From RUG11462 sp045649405 (GTDB lineage: Bacteria; Bacillota; Clostridia; Oscillospirales; Acutalibacteraceae), in the NCBI GenBank assembly GCA_045649405.1, contig JAZRPW010000022.1, positions 1 to 18,769 on the forward strand: a stretch of 18,769 nt of DNA, read 5' to 3'. Below the pieces are notes generated by a model. That model had not been told where the DNA came from, did not search any database, and saw only the letters and a list, made by a program, of their open reading frames with translations. Shown in pieces: positions 13,606-18,769 of this stretch. The position numbers and the translations under genes were made by a program. Position 1 is the first letter of the stretch. Each line of letters opens with the position of its first letter.

Positions 13606-15683
13606 TGAGTAGCAAAAAACTTCAAGAATTTGTAATAAACTCATTTGATGGTGGCCTTAACACGCGTGATGTGATTAGTGATTTATCAGACAACGAGCTT
13701 TCTGAATGTTTGAATATGTATTATCAAGGCAAAGCATTAAAAACAAGAAAAGGTGCTGCTGTTAAATCAAAAATTTCTTTGTCACAAACCGACTGCACTG
13801 TTGTACCTATTAGCACTGGTTCATATGTTGATGGTTTGGGTTATAAAATGTTTTTGGTAACAAATAAAGATGATACATCTTGCAGTGTGAGAATACTTGT
13901 CGTAAAGTCTGATTCATCTTACTCTTTTTTAGATTTGAAAACCATTAATTTTTCTGATTATTCTAATGGTTTTGCAAGAATAAATTGTTTGTCATTTTCA
14001 GGTAAAGAAACGGTTGATGGTGGCTGTTATTTGCTTTTAGGTGTGTTTGACAACAAAAACATACTTTGCGATAAATATATTTATGAATTAAATTTAAAGT
14101 TTAATAAAATTAGTCAGCTTGGTTCAAAAGATATTTACAAGCCTTTAGTTAGCATTCATGGAAAAGGAAACAACTACTCACAGTTGCAATCATCAAAAAG
14201 AACCTTTCCAACTTCAAGAAGATTTGAAGATTTTAATATGCTTTCAGGTGGGTTTAGAGCAGGCTTTACAACCGATGGTCTTTCAACTACCTTTTATTTA
14301 CCGGCAAACAATCTTTCAAATAATTCTGGCGAAAATATAGTTATCGATTATACCGATAACACCGGTGCGAATTATCTAATAGAAATTCCTTATAACAGCA
14401 GTACGTCTTACCCAACTAAAATTGGCGAAGTAGAATTTACGTTTACAATTGACCGAGTTAATGGCAAGATAGTTACATTTAACGTGCTTGGAACAGAAAT
14501 GGCTTTGCCAATGTCAGACTCAATAAGAAATAATCTTGTAATAACTGCATATAAAGCAAATGACAAAGACGACTTTTTTAGAATGACCGTTGCTGAAAAC
14601 TTTAATTCAAGGGTGTTTGTAACAGGCAATAAAATGAAAAACAATGTTGTTCGTTTTTCAAGAGAAGATAATCCGTTGTATTTTCCTGAAAGCAATTTTG
14701 CCTATTTTGGCGAGCGAAGCAGTAACATTGTGGCACTCAAACAAAACAATGATAGATTGTTGGTTTTCAAAGCACACCAAATAGGTGTTTGCTCAGCAAT
14801 AAGCGGCTCTTCGCTTACTCCTGACCATATTTTTGGTGGTGGCACAATCACTAAAGCAATTACTGAAAAAATCACAATCAAAACATTAAAAACAGGAATA
14901 GGTTGTTTGTATCCTGAAACTATTATGAGTTGTTCAAATCGCTTGGTGTTTTTAGGGTCTGACAACCGGGTTTACGCCATTACAAGTTCAAGCAATTACA
15001 CCCACAGATTTTATCGCATTTCTGACAAAATAGAAAACAAATTAAACGAAAAAGAGTTTAGCAACGCATTTTGTGCCGATGATGATGGTTACTATATGCT
15101 TTTTGTTGATAACAGATGTTTTTTGTTTGATTACAATTCTTCGCATTTTTTGTCGGCTTCTTCGGCTAATGGTAACAAAAAAGCATTTGACAAAATAGCT
15201 TGGTTTTATTTTGAATATGACTTTGGAATTGCAAATGCGCTTTTGTCATTGAACTTCCAAGGCAAAGCATTAATTGTTGCAAAAGCAAGTTCAACACATT
15301 CTCCAGAAAAGGTTTTGTTATATGCGCTTGAAGGCTCAATCGACCAAAATATGGGGAACACTATGACTTTGTCAAATGTTAGCATAAAAAGCAAATTTAC
15401 TACCGGTGCAAATCGCCTTTTAAAAGATGGCAGAAAAAATATTGTTGCAGTTGAACTTGTTTTGCTGAAAGATAAAACCAACACCAAGAAAGCGGCAAAA
15501 CTTGCCTATTTAAATGAAAACCACAAACAAGTTGTAAGTGAAATTTCGGCCGCTGAACTTGAAGGTACTGAAAATATCATAAGAAAAACGCCATGTATTT
15601 TTGGCATTCGTCATTTTGGTGTAGGTTTAGAGCGAGCAGGCTATTTTGCAATCAGACAAATCAAGTATATTTATAAATCTTAA
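13605..15683 (+). CDS. Large beta-rich tail hub / stabiliser protein (P22 gp10-like?)
   Basis: The protein has 692 residues. The N-terminus INSFDGGLNTRDVISDLSDNELSECLNMYYQGKALKTRKG (residues 11-50) is a pattern seen at the start of phage tail-hub and head-closure proteins. The middle contains repeated beta-strand blades, such as NDRLLVFKAHQIGVCSAI followed later by NRLVFLGSDNRVYAIT and GYYMLFVDNRCFLFDY, consistent with a beta-propeller. In P22-like short-tailed phages, gp10 is such a propeller that plugs the tail below the gp4 adaptor. No tape measure or tube protein follows, so this may be the whole tail. Homology is inferred from pattern and position; a receptor-binding or closure role is possible. 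No proteolytic motif is seen. Confidence 0.6.
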   Translation: MSSKKLQEFVINSFDGGLNTRDVISDLSDNELSECLNMYYQGKALKTRKGAAVKSKISLSQTDCTVVPISTGSYVDGLGYKMFLVTNKDDTSCSVRILVVKSDSSYSFLDLKTINFSDYSNGFARINCLSFSGKETVDGGCYLLLGVFDNKNILCDKYIYELNLKFNKISQLGSKDIYKPLVSIHGKGNNYSQLQSSKRTFPTSRRFEDFNMLSGGFRAGFTTDGLSTTFYLPANNLSNNSGENIVIDYTDNTGANYLIEIPYNSSTSYPTKIGEVEFTFTIDRVNGKIVTFNVLGTEMALPMSDSIRNNLVITAYKANDKDDFFRMTVAENFNSRVFVTGNKMKNNVVRFSREDNPLYFPESNFAYFGERSSNIVALKQNNDRLLVFKAHQIGVCSAISGSSLTPDHIFGGGTITKAITEKITIKTLKTGIGCLYPETIMSCSNRLVFLGSDNRVYAITSSSNYTHRFYRISDKIENKLNEKEFSNAFCADDDGYYMLFVDNRCFLFDYNSSHFLSASSANGNKKAFDKIAWFYFEYDFGIANALLSLNFQGKALIVAKASSTHSPEKVLLYALEGSIDQNMGNTMTLSNVSIKSKFTTGANRLLKDGRKNIVAVELVLLKDKTNTKKAAKLAYLNENHKQVVSEISAAELEGTENIIRKTPCIFGIRHFGVGLERAGYFAIRQIKYIYKS

Positions 15684-15696
15684 GGAATGAAAAATA

Positions 15697-15996
15697 TTGC
15701 AAATTTCAACATATTATAATTTGTCAAGCAAAGATTTAAAAATCGATGTTACTGATATTATGAGTTTCAAAAACAACTTGAAATTTGAAGTCCAAATTGA
15801 ACTACAAGATAAAATCATAGTTTTAGACAAATATCATTTACAACAAAAATGTGAAGATGATGAATATAGCTTTTATTTGATTTTTGATTTAAAAAATATA
15901 AATATACAAGAAATAAAAAGTTTGTATTTAACTCAATTTAAAAGGCAATATTTTTCTGATGAAAGAATAATTTATTACAATTTTAAAATAATCTAA
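15697..15996 (+). CDS. Small AT-rich hypothetical protein
   Basis: I do not recognise this 99-residue protein. Alternating hydrophobic and polar residues (LKFEVQIELQDKIIVLDKY, YSFYLIFDLKNINIQEIKSLYL) suggest a small beta-sandwich. AAGGA (15682-15686) ten bases before the TTG at 15697 sets a rare start; the nearby ATG at 15687 leads to an early stop. The DNA is clearly more AT-rich than its neighbours. It lies where a tail accessory or adsorption protein would be expected, between the hub and lysis genes. A small decoration protein or an acquired extra gene is possible. Confidence 0.55.
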   Translation: MQISTYYNLSSKDLKIDVTDIMSFKNNLKFEVQIELQDKIIVLDKYHLQQKCEDDEYSFYLIFDLKNINIQEIKSLYLTQFKRQYFSDERIIYYNFKII

Positions 15997-16008
15997 GGAG
16001 GAGATAAA

Positions 16009-16740
16009 ATGTCGAAAAAGACAGCAAGTGGATTGGTAAACTATGCAAAAGCACAACTCGGCAAGCCATATTGGTACGGTACTTTTGGACAAAACTCAAC
16101 AAAAGAACTTTATTACTCCAAGAAAAGGCAATATCCAAATTACTACACTGCAACTAACTTTTTAAGCCAGTTAGATGAAAAGGTGCACGACTGCATTGGA
16201 CTTATCAAGGGCTATATTTGGTGCGATGATGAGAATGACAAAACACCAAAATATCAGTCAAACGGTTGCCCTGATGTGAATGAAGAAATGATGTATAACG
16301 AAGCTAAAACCAAAGGCGACATTGACTCAATGCCAGACGTTGCAGGCATTTGTGTTCTTATGCCAGGGCATATTGGTGTTTATGTTGGAGAAGGCAAGGT
16401 TGTTGAAGCAAGGGGACACAGTTTTGGAGTTGTGCAAACGCAACTCAATGCTCGAAACTGGACAAAATGGTGCGAGTGTCCTTATATTGAATATGACACA
16501 AAAACAAAAGTGCGCAAAAAGAAGAAAAAAGAATATGTTATAGTACAAACCAACAAAAGTGTGCTAAATTGCAGAGAAAAGTCAAGCATTTTAAGCAAAG
16601 TTGTTGGAACCTTTTCAAAGGGAACTAAGTTAGAAGTTAAAATGAAGAAAAAGAATTGGTACAAAGTTGAAGGAAAAGCCACATCAGGCAAAAGAATCAC
16701 AGGTTTTTGCTCGAAAAAGTGGTTAAAGCCAGTTGAATGA
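16009..16740 (+). CDS. Endolysin: NlpC/P60 peptidase with SH3b domain
   Basis: This 243-residue lysin cuts cell-wall peptide cross-bridges. The N-terminal NlpC/P60 domain (about 1-160) opens SGLVNYAKAQLGKPYWYGTFGQ. It carries the catalytic Cys in HDCIGLIKGYIW (C62) and His in PGHIGVYVGEGKVVEARG (H121), with H137 as a possible third residue. A Lys-rich linker (KVRKKKKK) leads to a bacterial SH3 wall-binding domain (about 176-243, RE-x-x-S-SILSKVVGTFSKGTKLEV). There is no signal peptide, so release depends on the holin downstream. AAGGAGGAGAT precedes the ATG and is the strongest ribosome binding site of the cluster. Its stop overlaps the next start (ATGA). Confidence 0.9.
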   Translation: MSKKTASGLVNYAKAQLGKPYWYGTFGQNSTKELYYSKKRQYPNYYTATNFLSQLDEKVHDCIGLIKGYIWCDDENDKTPKYQSNGCPDVNEEMMYNEAKTKGDIDSMPDVAGICVLMPGHIGVYVGEGKVVEARGHSFGVVQTQLNARNWTKWCECPYIEYDTKTKVRKKKKKEYVIVQTNKSVLNCREKSSILSKVVGTFSKGTKLEVKMKKKNWYKVEGKATSGKRITGFCSKKWLKPVE

Positions 16741-16955
16741 GCGAAATTTTCATTGCAATAATTTCTTTTTTAGGAACACTTTTAGGCACTTTTGGAGGCA
16801 TTTTAACAAGTGCAAAGTTAACTAATTATCGACTTTTAGAATTAGAAAAACGTGTTGAAAAACACAACAGTTTTATAACCAGAATACCTGTAATTGAAGA
16901 ACAAATTAAAGTTTCAAATCACAGAATAACCGACCTTGAAGGGAAGGTGAGATAG
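16737..16955 (+). CDS. XhlA/hemolysin-like small membrane protein
   Basis: This 72-residue protein has an N-terminal transmembrane helix rich in Ile, Leu and Gly (IFIAIISFLGTLLGTFGGIL). A heptad-patterned helix follows (NYRLLELEKRVEKHNSFITRIPVIEEQIKVSNHRITDLE). This layout, in a lysis cassette, matches the XhlA/DUF7365-type proteins that accompany holins in Gram-positive phages and tune timing. The start overlaps the endolysin stop, so the two are translationally coupled. The exact role (antiholin or accessory) cannot be settled. Confidence 0.75.
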   Translation: MSEIFIAIISFLGTLLGTFGGILTSAKLTNYRLLELEKRVEKHNSFITRIPVIEEQIKVSNHRITDLEGKVR

Positions 16956-17138
16956 GTGCAAAACAGATTAAAATCATGGGGGTTGTGGGTATCAATCGCA
17001 GCACTTGTAGTATTTTGCATAAAACAATTTACTGGCCTTGACATCAGCGAAACAATGAATGAATTTTTAGATATTGTTTTGCCTGTTTTGGTTGGCTTTG
17101 GCATCATTAACAACCCTTGCAACAAAGGAAAAATCTAA
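16956..17138 (+). CDS. Phi-LC3-type holin
   Basis: This 60-residue protein has two short hydrophobic stretches (LWVSIAALVVFCIKQF and DIVLPVLVGFGII) and the C-terminal signature GIINNPCNKGKI. That signature corresponds to the 'G-I-x-N-x-P-T-x-KG' end of the phage_holin_1 family. Holins form membrane lesions that let the endolysin reach the wall. It is at the short end for the family. AAGGTGAGAT precedes the GTG start, which directly follows the TAG of the previous gene. It is the last gene of the cluster, followed by a strong terminator. Confidence 0.8.
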   Translation: MQNRLKSWGLWVSIAALVVFCIKQFTGLDISETMNEFLDIVLPVLVGFGIINNPCNKGKI

Positions 17139-17141
17139 AAT

Positions 17142-17175
17142 AAAACCGCTTTGAAAAGTTTTTCAAGGCGGTTTT
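17142..17175 (+). terminator. Rho-independent terminator closing the phage cluster
   Basis: AAAACCGCTTTGAAAA (17142-17157) and TTTTCAAGGCGGTTTT (17160-17175) form a nearly perfect 16-bp stem with one G-U pair, ending in T residues. The A/T flanks could also terminate in reverse. Confidence 0.88.
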
Positions 17176-17217
17176 AATAATTTACTTTTTATTCATACTC
17201 TTTTTGAAAAAATGAAG

Positions 17218-17223
17218 TATAAT
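17218..17223 (+). promoter_or_regulatory. Putative -10 box of htrA-like gene
   Basis: TATAAT lies about 30 bases upstream of the ATG at 17255. A TTGAAA at 17204-17209 is too close to serve as -35, and no good -35 is seen at 16-18 bases, so this promoter may need an activator or may be weak. Confidence 0.4.
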
Positions 17224-17254
17224 GATAATACAAAACAAAAAAAGGAGAGTTTTG

Positions 17255-18451
17255 ATGAATAATTATAATAACAATTTTGACCCGTTTGGCAATCAATATT
17301 CATATTATCAAAAACCACCAAAAGAGCCAAAAAATAAATTCTCAATTGGAGCGCTTATTGCTTGTTGTTTGATTTGTTCAATTTTAGCTTCTGCGGTAAC
17401 GGTTGGTTTTGTTTATTCAAAAAGTTTAATTCCAAGTCAACCACAATCACAATCTAGTGGAATAACAACAAACATAACAGTAGATGAAAAGGCGACCAAC
17501 GCAGTTTCTGCAATTGCACAAAAGTCAGTGCCAAGTGTTGTTGGCATTGGTGTAACAGCAGCAGTAAACACATTTTTCGGCTTCTCAACCGACACAAGCA
17601 GTGAGGGCTCAGGTGTAATTTATAGTAAAGATGGTTACATCATTACAAACTATCATGTAATTAGTATTGCGACTGATTCTCAAACATCTTCAACTGCACG
17701 AATCTCGGTATATTTATCAACCGACCCACAAACACCAATTGTTGCAAAGGTTGTTGGTTATAATTCAGATTATGACTTGGCAGTTTTGAAAATTGAAAAA
17801 CAAGATTTGGTGGCAATTGAATTTGCAGATTCAAATGAAGTTGCAGTTGGCGATATGGCGGTTGCAATTGGTAGCCCGGGCGGTCAGCAGTTTATGAGTT
17901 CGGTTTCATCTGGCATTATCAGTGGTCTTAACAGAACACTTCAACTTGAAGGCACTGCGCAAATGAAACTTTTGCAAACCGACGCAGCAATAAACCCAGG
18001 TAACTCAGGTGGCGCATTGGTTGATTATAATGGCAAGTTAATTGGCATTAATTCATCAAAAATCAGTAGCGAAGCATATGAGGGAATGGGTTTTGCAATT
18101 CCTTCAAATACAGTTAAAAAAGTTGTTAGCAATATCATCAACAACAAAGACAAAAAATATGCTTATGTGGGCGTTAAGGTAAGCACAGACTACTCAGCAC
18201 AAGACCTTGTTTCAATGGGTTATCCTGCAGGCGCAGTTGTTGAAGAGGTAACTGAAAATTCTCCAGCAGATGAAATTGGAATTCGCAGTGCAGATATTAT
18301 TGTTGAGTTTGCCGGTGCAAAAATCAATGATTATGATGATTATAATAACGAAAGATTAAAGCACAAACCAGGCGAAACAGTTAGCATTACAATTTATAGA
18401 AACGGTAAAAATTATGAAGCAAATCTAACTTTAGGCGAATCAAATAACTAA
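17255..18451 (+). CDS. htrA: HtrA/DegP-like membrane-anchored serine protease
   Basis: This protein has 398 residues and degrades or refolds misfolded envelope proteins outside the membrane. A short Asn/Tyr-rich cytoplasmic tail (1-28) is followed by one membrane helix (about 29-55) and a low-complexity linker. The trypsin-like domain carries the triad H134 (TNYHVI), D174 (SDYDLAVL) and S251 (GNSGGALV). One C-terminal PDZ domain follows, about residues 305-398 (YAYVGVKV ... SPADEIGIRSADIIVEFAG ... KPGETVSITIYRNGK). AAAGGAGAG five bases before the ATG at 17255 sets the start; an upstream in-frame ATG at 17222 lies inside the promoter. A terminator on each side makes it monocistronic. It is a typical Firmicutes single-PDZ HtrA and is not part of the phage cluster. 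Confidence 0.92.
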   Translation: MNNYNNNFDPFGNQYSYYQKPPKEPKNKFSIGALIACCLICSILASAVTVGFVYSKSLIPSQPQSQSSGITTNITVDEKATNAVSAIAQKSVPSVVGIGVTAAVNTFFGFSTDTSSEGSGVIYSKDGYIITNYHVISIATDSQTSSTARISVYLSTDPQTPIVAKVVGYNSDYDLAVLKIEKQDLVAIEFADSNEVAVGDMAVAIGSPGGQQFMSSVSSGIISGLNRTLQLEGTAQMKLLQTDAAINPGNSGGALVDYNGKLIGINSSKISSEAYEGMGFAIPSNTVKKVVSNIINNKDKKYAYVGVKVSTDYSAQDLVSMGYPAGAVVEEVTENSPADEIGIRSADIIVEFAGAKINDYDDYNNERLKHKPGETVSITIYRNGKNYEANLTLGESNN

Positions 18452-18454
18452 ATA

Positions 18455-18487
18455 AAAAACACGGGCCATTTTCAGCCCGTGTTTTTT
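18455..18487. terminator. Bidirectional terminator after htrA
   Basis: AAAAACACGGGC (18455-18466) and GCCCGTGTTTTT (18475-18486) form a 12-bp stem with an eight-base loop. A T-run follows on plus and the mirror on minus, serving htrA and the convergent minus-strand gene. Confidence 0.92.
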
Positions 18488-18492
18488 GTTGC

Positions 18493-18769
18493 TTATTTAA
18501 CTTTAACTTTTTTTACCTTTGCCCAAGCTGAATAAGCTTTTTTCTTGCCACTTTGCACAAAAGCTCTAACTTGCACTTTGTATGTACCTTTTTTGAGTTT
18601 TTTGATTGCTTTTGTAACTGATTTTTTTGCAGCAAAAGTTTTTGTTTTCCATTTGCCTTTAAGTTTATATCTAACTTGGAATCCAGTTGCGTCTTTTACT
18701 TTTGTGTATTTAACTTTAAATTGCTTTTTGCCTTTTTTGAGTTTAAACTTAGGAGTTTTTAAAGTTAAT
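18493..18769 (-). CDS. Fibronectin-III-like C-terminus of surface protein (partial)
   Basis: The gene enters from the right edge on the minus strand and only about the last 91 residues are seen. The frame shows FKVKYTKVKDATGFQVRYKL, then KGTYKVQVRAFVQSG, then YSAWAKVKKVKVK before the stop at 18493-18495. This Lys-rich beta-strand pattern, with 'A-x-G-x-QV-R-Y' early and 'SAW' near the end, is the usual C-terminal Fn3-type domain of Clostridial secreted and surface proteins. Such domains are spacers or adhesive modules. No LPXTG motif is present at the end, so wall sorting by sortase is unlikely. The catalytic or binding part lies outside the window. Confidence 0.75.
   Translation of the reverse strand, partial: LTLKTPKFKLKKGKKQFKVKYTKVKDATGFQVRYKLKGKWKTKTFAAKKSVTKAIKKLKKGTYKVQVRAFVQSGKKKAYSAWAKVKKVKVK

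Larger units (their letters stand above)
7994..17138 (+). mobile_element. Compact phage-derived packaging, capsid and lysis cluster
   Basis: Twelve collinear genes cover TerS, TerL, a small membrane protein, scaffold, capsid, portal, adaptor, hub, a small unknown, endolysin, an XhlA-like protein and a holin. All frames are open, and key residues in TerL and the endolysin are intact. Spacing is tight: portal/adaptor, adaptor/hub and lysin/XhlA overlap by a few bases. Base and codon use is close to the surrounding host genes, which argues for long residence. No integrase, repressor, replication, tape-measure, tube or fibre genes are present, no att repeat is obvious, and typical chromosomal genes lie on both sides. 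Read as a domesticated phage (possible gene-transfer-agent-like system) or a stable remnant. Confidence 0.75.

Noticed and set aside
7994..17138. A complete inducible prophage
   Set aside because: No integrase, repressor, replication, tape-measure or tube genes are in the window, and chromosomal genes directly flank both ends.
7813..17220. att-site direct repeats at the ends of the cluster
   Set aside because: Comparing 7813-7993 with 17139-17254 by eye, I found no shared repeat beyond short A/T runs, and no tRNA gene is present at either end.
1..18769. CRISPR arrays, rRNA and tRNA genes
   Set aside because: No regularly spaced repeats and no cloverleaf or rRNA-like segments were seen on either strand.

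Overview
The window reads as a chromosome fragment of a low-GC, Gram-positive, Clostridia-type bacterium. The reasons are its AT-rich codon use, AAGGAGG-type ribosome binding sites, strong TTGAAA/TATAAT-type promoters, a DUF975 membrane protein, secreted wall or polysaccharide-active proteins with C-terminal beta modules, and an HtrA protease with an N-terminal membrane anchor. A gut-type uncultured Clostridia lineage is my inference, not something the sequence proves.

Left part (1-7812), host genes. The 3' end of an SGNH-type hydrolase (3-179) is followed by a monocistronic DUF975 membrane protein (479-1120). Next comes a two-gene cassette of unknown function (1256-2255). A large secreted GH16 glycan hydrolase lies on the minus strand (2317-5397). 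Divergent from it are a PHP-family phosphoesterase with an unknown partner (5544-6720), then a membrane-anchored protein with a helix-hairpin-helix glycosylase-like C-terminus (6799-7764). Two of these units (1256-2255 and 6799-7764) are flanked by short direct repeats that copy the 3' end or terminator of the preceding gene, so both look like inserted cassettes.

Centre (7824-17138). A G-rich island with a clear pseudoknot, resembling the raiA-motif non-coding RNA, sits directly in front of a compact one-strand phage structural cluster. The gene order is small terminase, large terminase, a small membrane protein, scaffold, major capsid protein with a C-terminal Ig-like domain, portal, head-tail adaptor, a large beta-rich hub or stabiliser protein, a small AT-rich gene, NlpC/P60 endolysin, XhlA-like membrane protein and phi-LC3-type holin. 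Every gene is open and most are tightly coupled. No integrase, repressor, replication gene, head protease, tape measure, tail tube or fibre gene is visible, and ordinary chromosomal genes lie on both sides. The cluster is therefore enough, on paper, to build, fill and release a DNA-packaging particle, but not to replicate or integrate. The best reading is a domesticated phage, possibly a minimal short-tailed gene-transfer-agent-like system; a recent deletion remnant is the main alternative.

Right part (17142-18769), host genes again. A strong terminator closes the phage cluster. It is followed by an HtrA/DegP-like serine protease with its own promoter and a bidirectional terminator. The C-terminus of a fibronectin-III-like surface protein runs in from the right edge on the minus strand.
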